A stretch of 7,978 nt of DNA from assembly GCA_021798075.1 (NCBI GenBank), contig JAJZYO010000076.1, forward strand, positions 1-7,978, written 5' to 3'. The translations under genes and the position numbers were made by a program. Below, piece by piece: positions 1 through 6,981 of the stretch (position 1 is the stretch's first letter; each line of letters starts with the position of its first letter). The notes below the pieces were generated by a model. The model did no database searches. It was not told the origin of the DNA and worked only from the letters and a program-made list of their open reading frames with translations. This DNA is from Actinomycetes bacterium. Its GTDB lineage: Bacteria; Actinomycetota; Acidimicrobiia; Acidimicrobiales; Palsa-688.

Positions 1-1718
1 GTGCTCTGCGGTTGGCCGCTCGACACGTACAGGGTGACCGTCGTCCCCCACTGCTCGGAGTTACCGGCCGGGGGCGAAGTGTAGATGACGAGGCCCTTCC
101 TGACGGTGGACGAGGCCTTGCTTATGCTGTTAGCGGCCGGCTTAAGGTGGGCGGCGCTCAACTTGGCACCCGCCAGGGCCGGGGTCAAGCCCTGGAGATT
201 GGGCACGATCGTCGTCTTCAGCCCGGCCGAACAGTAGACGACGACCGTGTCGCCCCATGCCACTTGTTGCCCTGCGGGGGGGTTCGTGGAGATCACGAGC
301 CCCTGGGCGATCGTGTTGTTGTTTTGCTGGGTGGGCTTGTCGCGTAATCCCTTGGAGGTCAGCAAGGTGTCGGCAGAACTGCAGTTCTTCTTGGTCAGGT
401 TGGGGACAGCCACAAGCGGGGGCCCGGTGCTCACGTCGAGGGTGATGGTGTCTTTCCCGGAGGCGTCGGAGCCCGCCGCCGGCGAGGTGCCGATCACGAG
501 GCCTTTTTGGACGAGCTTGCTGGTCTCGGGGTGGACCGCGGGGTTGTGGAACCCGGCTGAGGCGAGCTTCGCCTTGGCCTGCGCAACGGACAAACCATGT
601 ACGTTGGGTACTCTGCTCGCGGACGGCTCGCCCCACCAGCCCGCGTTGCGGCCAATGAAAAACACGAGGACCCCGAGCACCGCCAACAACACGGCGAACA
701 ACGAGGCCCACCAGGCGCTCCGGGAGCGCTTTACCGTTTCGCCCCCCATACCGCCGTAGCTGGCCACATAAGTGGGGTCTATTTCGTCGTCCCCTCCCCC
801 CCGGTGGGTGCTTTCGCGGCCGGGGTAATAGGGGGGAGGGCCGGACACGGCCCTCGTCTCCCCCGGGAGGAGCCCCTGCGCCGCGGCGACCGGCTGCCCG
901 TTTTGGAACCGGGCCAGGTCGTCACGCAGGTCGGCCGCGCTCTGGTAACGCTCGTAGGGGTCTTTGGCCATGGCCGCCATGACTATTGCTTCGAAATCAG
1001 CCGGCACCGAGGGGTTGACCTGTGAAGGGGGGAGCGGGTGCTCCCTTACGTGCTTGTACGCTATGGCGACCGGGCTGTCGCCCGAGAATGGCGGCCTCCC
1101 GGTGACCATCTCGTAGAGCACCACCCCGAGCGAGTAGACGTCGCTCCGCGCGTCGACAGCTTTGCCTTGCGCTTGTTCGGGCGAGAAGTAAGTGGCAGTG
1201 CCCATGACGGCACCGGTTTGCGTCAAGCCTTCGCTAGCGCTGCTCACCGCGCGCGCGATCCCGAAGTCCCCCACCTTTACCCGGCCGGTCTGGTCGATCA
1301 GCACGTTCCCGGGCTTCACATCACGGTGGATGACCCCACGGCGGTGGGCGAAATCGAGAGCCTCCGCGATTTCGGCCCCGATGGCCGCTGCTCGCGCCGG
1401 GGGGAGCGGGCCGCGGCGGACGAGGGACGAGAGCGTCTGGCCGTCGATGTACTCCATCACTATGAAGTAGGTGTGCTCTCCCTGGCCCCAGTCGTAGATC
1501 GAGATGATGTTGGGGTGAGAGAGGTTGGCAGCGGCCTGCGCCTCTCGGCGGAAGCGCTCTACGAACGAGGGGTCGGAGGACAGCTCGGGGAAGAGGACCT
1601 TGATCGCGACCGGCCGGTCGAGGAGCAGGTCCTGCGCCAGGTAGACCTGGGCCATACCACCTCGGGCAATGTGGCGCACCAGCTCGTAGCGGTTGCTGAA
1701 GACTTCAGGCGACGACAT
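1..1718 (-). CDS. pknB: PASTA-domain Ser/Thr protein kinase PknB (3' end cut by window edge)
   Basis: Membrane receptor kinase that phosphorylates cell-wall and division proteins. 572 codons are present with no stop before the left edge. The start ATG at 1718 gives MSSPEVFSNRYELV; an in-frame GTG lies three codons upstream just after a TAG, so the start is tightly bounded. Kinase domain about residues 11-270: Gly-rich loop ARGGMAQVY (18-26), VAIK lysine K40, helix-C E59, HRDVKPGN with D133 and N138, DFG D151, activation loop with TQT (T166, T168) matching the autophosphorylated threonines of mycobacterial PknB, and SPE at 179-181. A Gly/Arg-rich juxtamembrane stretch leads to one membrane segment at about 336-356. 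Three PASTA domains follow, starting near 369, 436 and 504, each with a VPN...KGLVI..(S/N)PPAG-type pattern (PAAG in the first). PASTA 2 has two cysteines (C446, C496). Mycobacterial PknB has four PASTA domains, so a fourth may lie past the edge. It is 72 bases from pbpA, with no pknA between. No strong Shine-Dalgarno is visible. Confidence 0.97.
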   Translation of the reverse strand, partial: MSSPEVFSNRYELVRHIARGGMAQVYLAQDLLLDRPVAIKVLFPELSSDPSFVERFRREAQAAANLSHPNIISIYDWGQGEHTYFIVMEYIDGQTLSSLVRRGPLPPARAAAIGAEIAEALDFAHRRGVIHRDVKPGNVLIDQTGRVKVGDFGIARAVSSASEGLTQTGAVMGTATYFSPEQAQGKAVDARSDVYSLGVVLYEMVTGRPPFSGDSPVAIAYKHVREHPLPPSQVNPSVPADFEAIVMAAMAKDPYERYQSAADLRDDLARFQNGQPVAAAQGLLPGETRAVSGPPPYYPGRESTHRGGGDDEIDPTYVASYGGMGGETVKRSRSAWWASLFAVLLAVLGVLVFFIGRNAGWWGEPSASRVPNVHGLSVAQAKAKLASAGFHNPAVHPETSKLVQKGLVIGTSPAAGSDASGKDTITLDVSTGPPLVAVPNLTKKNCSSADTLLTSKGLRDKPTQQNNNTIAQGLVISTNPPAGQQVAWGDTVVVYCSAGLKTTIVPNLQGLTPALAGAKLSAAHLKPAANSISKASSTVRKGLVIYTSPPAGNSEQWGTTVTLYVSSGQPQS

Positions 1719-1722
1719 TTCC

Positions 1723-1734
1723 GCCACAGCCTAG
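1723..1734 (-). promoter_or_regulatory. Possible -10 element / shared word upstream of pknB
   Basis: On the minus strand this reads CTAGGCTGTGGC. It contains TAGGCT, which fits the loose actinobacterial -10 pattern TANNNT, ending 9 bases before the pknB ATG. There is no recognisable -35 and no good Shine-Dalgarno, so an internal promoter giving a near-leaderless pknB transcript is possible. Almost the same word (CTAGGCTGAGGC) lies upstream of fhaA at 7596-7607. This is inference from a short match. Confidence 0.25.
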
Positions 1735-1747
1735 ATGGGCCGCCTTC

Positions 1748-1767
1748 CCCGGTCGCGCGCGCCCGGG
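1748..1767 (-). repeat. Short GC hairpin in the pbpA-pknB gap
   Basis: CCCGG (1748-1752) and CCGGG (1763-1767) can pair around a 10-base loop made mostly of alternating C and G (1754-1762). A competing pairing is CGGTC (1750-1754) with GACCG (1767-1771). It lies in the only gap between pbpA and pknB (1719-1790). There is no U-tract, so it is not a standard intrinsic terminator. It could affect mRNA stability or the relative output of the kinase, or mean nothing. Confidence 0.25.
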
Positions 1768-1790
1768 ACCGTTCGATGCAAGCGCAGGAG

Positions 1791-3278
1791 TCACGAGGCC
1801 GTCCTTTGCAGGTAGGACTCGATCATGGCCTTGGCTATGGGCGCCGCGATCGTCCCACCTTGGTACTCGGTTTCAGGAGGCTGGTTTTCCACTAGGACGC
1901 ACACCGCTATCTTCGGGTCTTGTGCCGGCGCGAAAGCAACGAACCACGTTTCGATGTTGGGCCCCCCCGTTTGGGCGGTCCCGGTCTTGCCGGCCACCTC
2001 GAGCCCAGGTACCTGTGCTGCCACCCCGGTGCCGTTGGGGCTGTTCACGACCGAGAGCATGAGAGTGGTGAGCTTGGCGGCCGTAGCAGGCGACGTCGCC
2101 CGGAGCCACGGCTTAGGCTTGTACTTTTCGACGACCTGGCCTTGTGAGCCCGTCACTGTGGACAGCAAGTGCGGGGTCATGATTACACCTTTGTCGGCTA
2201 TGGCAGCGACATCGAGGGCAAGCGTGAGCGGCACCGCCTGTACGCTTTCCTGGCCGATGGCCGACTTGGCAAGAGCACCTGCGTTGCGGTAGAAGCTGGA
2301 GGGAGGGGGGAAGTAGGACTCGGCGACGCCGGGTAGGTCGAGGGGCACCGGGCGGTCCCAGCCGAAGGCCTTGGCTTCTTCGGCGAGGTTCTTGCCTCCC
2401 AACTCCAGGCCGATCTCTCCGAAGCCCGAGTCGCAGGACACCGTGAAGAGCTCCAATATCTGCCCACCGCAAGCCTCCCCGGCGTAGTTGTGCAGCACCT
2501 GGCCTGCCGTGTCGGGCAGCACGAGGCCAGTCGAGACGGGGAAGTCCTTTTTCGCAAGCGCGGGCTTGTGGTCGTAAACGGCTGAGGCGGTCACGACCTT
2601 GAAGGTGGACCCCGGGAAGAAGCGCTGCCGGTACGCGGCGGCGACGAGGGGCCGGCCGGGGTTGTCCTGCAGCTTGCGCCACGCGGCTTGCTCCACTGCG
2701 GGGTTGTGGCTCGCCAGGGGGTTTGGGTTGTAGCTCGGGTTGGAGTACATGGCGAGCACTGCGCCGGTCTTGGGCTCGATGGCGACGACCGCGCCGTCGC
2801 GGCCGGCGAGTTGTTGGCGGGCCAGCGATTGCAGGCTCGAGAGCACGGTTATGTGGAGGTCATCGAGCGACGGCTCTGTCGTGAGCAGTTTCTTGAGCTG
2901 GTGAAGGCTCCCTGGGAAGCTCACCTTCGTCGTAGCCTCAGAGAGCACGGAATTGTACTGGCGCTCGAGGCCGTCAGTGCCGTAGGTCAAGGAGTAGTAC
3001 CCGGTTATCTGGCCGAAAAGCGCCCCTTTGGGGTACACGCGCTGGTACTTGTACTGGTCATTGCTTGGCACGGACTCGGCCAACGTGACCCCGTCGGCTG
3101 AGATGATGGCGCCACGGGGCTTACTGTACTGCTGGATAATGTGGCGCGTATTGAGGGGGTTGTCTTGGAGAGCGCTCGCGTGGAACACCTGGATGTAGTT
3201 GAGCTGCGCGAAGACGACCAGTACGAGCAGGCACGCACCCAGGCCGGCCCAGCGTACGCGGCGGTTTATGGAGTTCAT
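1791..3278 (-). CDS. pbpA: Class B penicillin-binding protein PbpA (transpeptidase)
   Basis: D,D-transpeptidase that cross-links peptidoglycan, the partner of the SEDS polymerase RodA. 495 residues, close to the 491 of the mycobacterial protein. N-terminal membrane anchor at about 11-31, then the non-catalytic dimerisation region (about 35-160, with PRGAI at 54-58) and the transpeptidase domain (about 160-495). Active-site motifs: PGSTFK with nucleophile S224 and K227; SCD at 281-283 where SxN is usual; KTGTAQ with K431-T432-G433. Cysteines C270 and C282 flank the second motif and could form the disulfide reported in this region of the mycobacterial enzyme. The ATG at 3278 overlaps the rodA stop by four bases and has a strong GGAGG 8 bases upstream, inside rodA. 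In mycobacteria PbpA is a PknB substrate. It ends 72 bases before pknB. The SxD variant also occurs, to my knowledge, in some elongation-type class B enzymes, so it probably does not mean inactivity. Confidence 0.97.
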   Translation of the reverse strand: MNSINRRVRWAGLGACLLVLVVFAQLNYIQVFHASALQDNPLNTRHIIQQYSKPRGAIISADGVTLAESVPSNDQYKYQRVYPKGALFGQITGYYSLTYGTDGLERQYNSVLSEATTKVSFPGSLHQLKKLLTTEPSLDDLHITVLSSLQSLARQQLAGRDGAVVAIEPKTGAVLAMYSNPSYNPNPLASHNPAVEQAAWRKLQDNPGRPLVAAAYRQRFFPGSTFKVVTASAVYDHKPALAKKDFPVSTGLVLPDTAGQVLHNYAGEACGGQILELFTVSCDSGFGEIGLELGGKNLAEEAKAFGWDRPVPLDLPGVAESYFPPPSSFYRNAGALAKSAIGQESVQAVPLTLALDVAAIADKGVIMTPHLLSTVTGSQGQVVEKYKPKPWLRATSPATAAKLTTLMLSVVNSPNGTGVAAQVPGLEVAGKTGTAQTGGPNIETWFVAFAPAQDPKIAVCVLVENQPPETEYQGGTIAAPIAKAMIESYLQRTAS

Positions 3279-4726
3279 AACGGGAGCCTCCCAGTTGTGC
3301 TCGCCTCTTCGGGTGCCGCCGTGAGACGGCCGCTGTCCTTGCCAGAGAAGGCCGGTGAGACGCCTTTATCGCCGTTCCCGGGCTGCGGGAGGCTGGCGTT
3401 GTCGTTTGAAATCCTTATCAGGATGGCAAGGAGGGCATAGCTGGAGACCAGGGAGGAGCCGCCATAGGACACAAACGGCAGTACTATGCCGGTCACCGGG
3501 ATGACACGGGTGATGCCGCCGCTGACGACGAACACCTGGACAACGAGCAGCAGCGAAAGCCCGGTGGCGAGGAGCTTGCCGAAGGAGCGGTCCGAGCGCA
3601 CCGCGGCCCTGAGGCCCGAGCCCATCAGCAATAGGTAGATGGCGAGGAGGGCAGAGAGGCCGACGAGGCCGATTTGTTCCCCGATCGAAGCGAACATGAA
3701 GTCGGTGGACGCTTCGGGGATGACCTGGGGGTTGCCCTGTCCCGGGCCGAGGCCCCACATCCCGCCCCCCGCGAGCCCGAACCATCCTTCGATTATCTGG
3801 TACCCGGAGGTGGCAAAGTGTGCCCAGGGGTGGAGCCAAGCTTGGACCCGGGTCTGGGCGTGGTGGACGACATCCAGGGCAAAGACGGCCGCGCCGGCAA
3901 AAAGGCCGGCGCCTAGGCCCAAGTAGGCGAGGCGGCCCGTCGCTATCCAGAGCATCGACACGAGCAGCATGAAGAACAAGAACGAAGCGCCTAGGTTGTC
4001 TTCTGCCAGCAAGATGAGGAGGGACATGCCCCAGGCCGCGGCGAGGGGGGCCAGGTAGCGTGGTTCGAGCACCAACCAACGGCCGATCCGGCGGGTGCCA
4101 GCGGCGAGGAGGTCGGCGCGCTCGGCGAGGACCGAAGCGAAGAAAATGGCCAAGGCTATCTTGGCGAACTCTTCTGGTTGGAAGCTGAGCGGCCCGGCCC
4201 GTACCCACAACCGCGCCCCATTGATGTTTTCCCCGATGTGGGGCACGAGAGGGAGAAGCAAAAGTGCGATGCCGGCCAGCGCGATCAGGTAGCGGTAGCG
4301 CTCGAAGTCGATGGCGCGTGGGAACAACGCCAGGGTCACGATCAGGCACGCCAGCCCGACCACCGTCCAGAGAGCCTGGTTGGAACCTTCGGCGCTGTCG
4401 AGATGGCTGATAAATACGTAGCCGATCCCGTTGAGCAGGGCCGCCAAGGGCAAGAACACCGACGACGCGTAGGGGGCGAGGCGGCGCAGCGCAATATGTC
4501 CCGCCGCGAGCAGGAGCGCTGTGGCCAACGCGAAAACCGGGGCGTCCTTGGGGACTTTGCCCGAGGCACCGATCCCCGCTACGACGTACAGGCCGGTTAC
4601 CAGTACATAGACGAGCACCAGCATGCCGAGCTCGGCACGCCGGGGCGCCAGCCTCCGCGCGCTGCGTGTCGGGGAGGCGGCCGGGGGCCGGAGTGCCACG
4701 GGTGCGTCCGGAGCGCTCACGCTCAT
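3275..4726 (-). CDS. rodA: SEDS peptidoglycan glycosyltransferase RodA
   Basis: Polytopic membrane enzyme of the RodA/FtsW/SpoVE family that polymerises lipid II into glycan strands and works with a class B PBP, here PbpA encoded next to it. 483 residues from the ATG at 4726 (mycobacterial RodA is about 469). The reading frame stays open into pstP, but this start forms an ATGA overlap with the pstP stop and leaves a basic, proline-rich cytosolic leader (1-32) before the first membrane helix (about 33-51). Family signatures: GARLWVRAGPLSFQPEEFAKI region (170-190), SGYQIIEGWFGLAGGG with GLGPGQG (307-331), IPEASTDFMFA with the conserved Asp at 342, and VTGIVLPFVSYGGSS (411-425). I count roughly ten or more hydrophobic helices, as expected. 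A hydrophilic C-terminal tail (about 440-483) rich in Ser, Thr and Gly ends in the cytosol and could be a phosphorylation target. The gene is probably translationally coupled to both neighbours. RodA rather than FtsW is chosen because of the pbpA/pstP context. Confidence 0.96.
   Translation of the reverse strand: MSVSAPDAPVALRPPAASPTRSARRLAPRRAELGMLVLVYVLVTGLYVVAGIGASGKVPKDAPVFALATALLLAAGHIALRRLAPYASSVFLPLAALLNGIGYVFISHLDSAEGSNQALWTVVGLACLIVTLALFPRAIDFERYRYLIALAGIALLLLPLVPHIGENINGARLWVRAGPLSFQPEEFAKIALAIFFASVLAERADLLAAGTRRIGRWLVLEPRYLAPLAAAWGMSLLILLAEDNLGASFLFFMLLVSMLWIATGRLAYLGLGAGLFAGAAVFALDVVHHAQTRVQAWLHPWAHFATSGYQIIEGWFGLAGGGMWGLGPGQGNPQVIPEASTDFMFASIGEQIGLVGLSALLAIYLLLMGSGLRAAVRSDRSFGKLLATGLSLLLVVQVFVVSGGITRVIPVTGIVLPFVSYGGSSLVSSYALLAILIRISNDNASLPQPGNGDKGVSPAFSGKDSGRLTAAPEEASTTGRLPL
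3282..3292 (-). promoter_or_regulatory. Shine-Dalgarno of pbpA inside an inverted repeat
   Basis: The minus strand reads GGGAGGCTCCC, followed by GTT and the pbpA ATG. GGAGG is 8 bases from the start, the best ribosome-binding site in the operon, and it supports the 3278 start. The same 11 bases are an inverted repeat (GGGA / TCCC around GGC), so the site could fold on itself until ribosomes finishing rodA open it. That last point is inference. Confidence 0.6.
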
Positions 4727-6222
4727 TTTGTTGCCGCACCTAGCTTTGTTGGTAGGCGCTTTTTGGGTTGGCCTGACGGGTACGCCTTTTTCGCCGGCGC
4801 CGTGGTGCTGGGAGACGTCGCGGTGGTGCCATGGGCAGACGGCTGACGGGTTTTGGCCCCACTGACGGGGCTTTTCTTTGACGTGGAGACGTGCTTGGCC
4901 GAGCGCGGTGCGCCCCGGGCGGAAGCCGGTGTCTCGCCTTGTGCTTCTATTTTCTCTGCTACCTGGTTGGAGATGAACTGCCTTGCTCGCGGGACCGACG
5001 GCTCGAGGTAGCCGGCTCGCAACTTTACGAGCACGGAGGGCAGTACCGACGACGAGTTGTACCGGGTGCGCTCGGCCACAGTCGGTTCGAACCACAGCAC
5101 TCCTCCCGGGCGACCCTGGAAAATGGTGATCTCGCGGCCCGAGAGCCCGACGAAGTAAGCAGAGCGCGCGTACCAGGCAAGAGCACCGATCGCCCCGCCG
5201 ACGACGAAGCAGACCGCGGCGACGAACCCGCCGACGCGCCACGTGAAAAGGGCGAAGGGGCGGGTGACGGGTCTGGCGGTTACGGGCAGCTGGCTGGCCG
5301 GTTGAGGGGGCAGTTCGCCAGGTACCGGTCCTTCGTCGGGGACGACGCCGGCGGGCCCGCCCGAGGGCAGGGCTACGGCAGCCAGAGGGGCGCTCGCGTC
5401 GAGGACCTCCGAAGAGCTGAAGCTTTCCGGTTGGCCGTTCGTACCCACCGGTATGGGCTGGCTCAAGGTTATCAGTGTGTCGGGGTCCTGCCCGTTGGCT
5501 CGGACGTCGACGACGACGACCGTGACGTTGTCACTGCCGCCGCGCGAGTTGGCGAGCCCCACGAGCTGCTTGGCGGCTTCGCTTGGGTCGGGGAAAGAGA
5601 GGAGAACGGTGGCGATCTCGTCATCGGGGACTTCCCGTGGGAGCCCGTCGCTGCATAGGAGATAGCGGTCGCCGTGACGGGGCTCTACTGCAAGCAGGTC
5701 GACCTCGGCGGAGGGCTCGACGCCGAGCGCACGCGTGAGGACATGGCGCTGAGGGTGAACTGCCGCCTGGGCCTGGCTGATCTGGCCGTCGTCTACGAGT
5801 TCCTGGACCAGGCTGTGATCCACGGTGAGCTGCAAGAAGGACCCCTCGCGAAGCAGGTACACCCGTGAGTCACCGATGTGCGCTACGGCTAGGCCATTGG
5901 TGCCGTCTTGGCGCTCCACGACGGCCAGGGCAACCAGCGTGGTACCCATTCCGTGCATGGCCCGGTGGGACTGGGCTTGCTCCCACACGGCCCGGTTGGC
6001 GGCCCGAGCGGCGTTCCGGAGGGCGTCGGCGGAGCGCTGGTCGCTCGCCTCGAAGGCCGCCCGGAGCGCCTTCACGGCCGTGGCGGAGGCCACCTCTCCT
6101 GCGGCGTGGCCCCCCATGCCGTCGGCGACGGCGTAGAGGCCCGGCGCCACCAACAACTGGTCCTGGTTGTTCGAGCGGACCAGGCCTACATCGGTGGCCG
6201 AGCCTACGAGCAGCTTGCTCAT
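4723..6222 (-). CDS. pstP: PP2C-family Ser/Thr phosphatase PstP, membrane anchored
   Basis: Metal-dependent protein phosphatase that reverses PknB-type phosphorylation. 499 residues (mycobacterial PstP 514). Catalytic domain about 1-240 with all the usual PP2C motifs: R16 and D21 in VRSNNQD, DGMGGH (D34, G35), GMGTTL (91-96), GDSR with D118, DHSLV (135-139), SDGL with D192, and GGSDNVT with D231. A proline-rich cytosolic linker (about 245-325) leads to one membrane helix (about 330-352). The external part has a compact region like that of other actinobacterial PstP (YFVGLSGREITIFQG, 356-370) and then a basic Ser/Thr/Pro/Ala tail (about 430-499) that looks disordered and may touch wall polymers. 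The ATG at 6222 overlaps the fhaB stop (ATGA) and the stop overlaps the rodA start in the same way. No strong Shine-Dalgarno is seen, consistent with coupling. Confidence 0.97.
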   Translation of the reverse strand: MSKLLVGSATDVGLVRSNNQDQLLVAPGLYAVADGMGGHAAGEVASATAVKALRAAFEASDQRSADALRNAARAANRAVWEQAQSHRAMHGMGTTLVALAVVERQDGTNGLAVAHIGDSRVYLLREGSFLQLTVDHSLVQELVDDGQISQAQAAVHPQRHVLTRALGVEPSAEVDLLAVEPRHGDRYLLCSDGLPREVPDDEIATVLLSFPDPSEAAKQLVGLANSRGGSDNVTVVVVDVRANGQDPDTLITLSQPIPVGTNGQPESFSSSEVLDASAPLAAVALPSGGPAGVVPDEGPVPGELPPQPASQLPVTARPVTRPFALFTWRVGGFVAAVCFVVGGAIGALAWYARSAYFVGLSGREITIFQGRPGGVLWFEPTVAERTRYNSSSVLPSVLVKLRAGYLEPSVPRARQFISNQVAEKIEAQGETPASARGAPRSAKHVSTSKKSPVSGAKTRQPSAHGTTATSPSTTAPAKKAYPSGQPKKRLPTKLGAATK

Positions 6223-6749
6223 TTCTGTAGTTCCAGGAGCGTCCGGCCCACCTGCAGACGGTCACCCCTGCGGAGCGGCACGGCGGTAGAGATCCTCCGG
6301 TCGTTCAACAACGTACCATTCGTCGAGCCGAGGTCCTCGACCCAGTACTCCTGGCCTCGGCGGAACACGCGTGCATGGTGAGCGGACACGAAGTTGTCTG
6401 CCCCGAGCACGAGGTCGCACCCCGGTGCCCGCCCGATGGTGAGCTCGTCACCGAGCATCGCCGTGCCTTCTGCCCCGTCGTCAGCGCGTGGGCCGACCAC
6501 GACGAGCTTGGTGGGGCTCGCCCGGGCAGCCCTGCCCGCCTTGGCTGCCCCGCCTGGTTGGCCGTTGCCGTCGGAGTAGGCCGGCCCGGGCTCGCCGGGG
6601 GTTGGTTGCGCCGCCACCGGCTCTTTCAGCTCTACCCACACCGCTCGCACCACTCTCAGGAGGAACAGATAGAGCAGGGCCAGGAAGGCGTACTCGAGCA
6701 GCCGGAGGGCCGGCGCCGCCACTAGCGCCATAACAGGCAGCGTTCGCAT
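6219..6749 (-). CDS. fhaB: Membrane-anchored FHA-domain protein FhaB (FipA-like)
   Basis: Small phosphothreonine-reading protein of the cluster; the mycobacterial counterpart (155 residues) links kinase signalling to division proteins. 176 residues here. One N-terminal membrane segment (about 14-36), a Pro/Gly/Ala-rich linker (about 45-80), and a C-terminal FHA domain (about 82-174). FHA signature residues are present: G106-R107, S122 and H125 in VSAHHARV, and GSTNGT with N144. The start at 6749 is supported by AGGT 8 bases upstream; an internal ATG at codon 7 would also keep the membrane helix. The stop overlaps the pstP start by four bases. A 133-base gap separates it from fhaA, so it may be co-transcribed with fhaA or have its own promoter. 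Confidence 0.93.
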   Translation of the reverse strand: MRTLPVMALVAAPALRLLEYAFLALLYLFLLRVVRAVWVELKEPVAAQPTPGEPGPAYSDGNGQPGGAAKAGRAARASPTKLVVVGPRADDGAEGTAMLGDELTIGRAPGCDLVLGADNFVSAHHARVFRRGQEYWVEDLGSTNGTLLNDRRISTAVPLRRGDRLQVGRTLLELQK

Positions 6750-6757
6750 GTTCTGTG

Positions 6758-6761
6758 ACCT
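6758..6761 (-). promoter_or_regulatory. Ribosome-binding site of fhaB
   Basis: AGGT on the minus strand, 8 bases before the ATG at 6749. It is modest but well placed and favours this start over the in-frame ATG six codons later. Confidence 0.5.
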
Positions 6762-6814
6762 AACGTCTCAGCGCTCGTGAAGGGGGGGCCGGCCCCTGGC
6801 GACGCCACCCTCCC

Positions 6815-6981
6815 TCCAGGGTACGACCGGGTCGAGCCGCCGGCGGCGTGGAGCTCGCCGCGTCCAGGGCACGGTGGCCGCCCTATCTCTCCAGGGCACG
6901 CCCAGGGTGCGCCGGCGCCCGCGTCTCGAAGCGCAGGCTGGTCGAGCCCACGGTGATCTGATCGCCATCCTCCAGGGCGCG
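6815..6981 (-). repeat. Four dispersed copies of an 11-base CCCTGGA word
   Basis: On the minus strand CG(C/T)(G/A)CCCTGGA occurs at 6971-6981, 6890-6900, 6863-6873 and 6815-6825. The copies at 6890 and 6863 are identical. Two lie in the 3' end of fhaA (encoding RALE twice) and two lie in the fhaA-fhaB gap in no constant frame. Spacing is irregular (81, 27 and 48 bases). Function unknown; part of the similarity may be chance in GC-rich DNA. Confidence 0.4.
6836..6847. repeat. Perfect 12-base palindrome in the fhaA-fhaB gap
   Basis: GCCGCCGGCGGC reads the same on both strands. A second perfect palindrome, GGGGCCGGCCCC, lies at 6785-6796 beside a run of seven G. Neither has a U-tract on the minus strand, so neither is a standard terminator. 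They may be weak pause sites or simply GC-rich sequence. Confidence 0.3.

Noticed and set aside
796..802. Runs of seven C (G on the coding strand) in pknB, and a similar run at 1962-1968 in pbpA, as slippage or phase-variation sites
   Set aside because: Such runs are expected by chance in GC-rich Gly-coding stretches; frames are intact and nothing suggests programmed shifting.
1638..1670. First glycine of the PknB Gly-rich loop replaced by Ala (ARGGMAQVY)
   Set aside because: This form is common in actinobacterial kinases, and all catalytic residues are present, so it is not a pseudokinase.
1747..1771. Intrinsic terminator between pbpA and pknB
   Set aside because: The hairpin has only five base pairs and no U-tract follows.
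1038..1895. Long plus-strand open frames opposite pknB, pbpA, rodA and pstP
   Set aside because: They are antisense shadows typical of GC-rich coding DNA; translations are Arg/Gly/Pro/Ala-rich without domains, while the minus-strand genes show full family motifs.
4155..4200. RodA QPEEF in place of QPSE, and STDF in place of HTDF at 340-343, as possible loss of activity
   Set aside because: Actinobacterial RodA proteins vary at these neighbouring positions, and the conserved Glu, Asp and glycine signatures are intact.
4727..5242. RodA frame open upstream through pstP, giving a 655-residue protein
   Set aside because: The extra part is Arg-rich out-of-frame pstP sequence. The ATG at 4726 gives the family length and an ATGA overlap like its neighbours.
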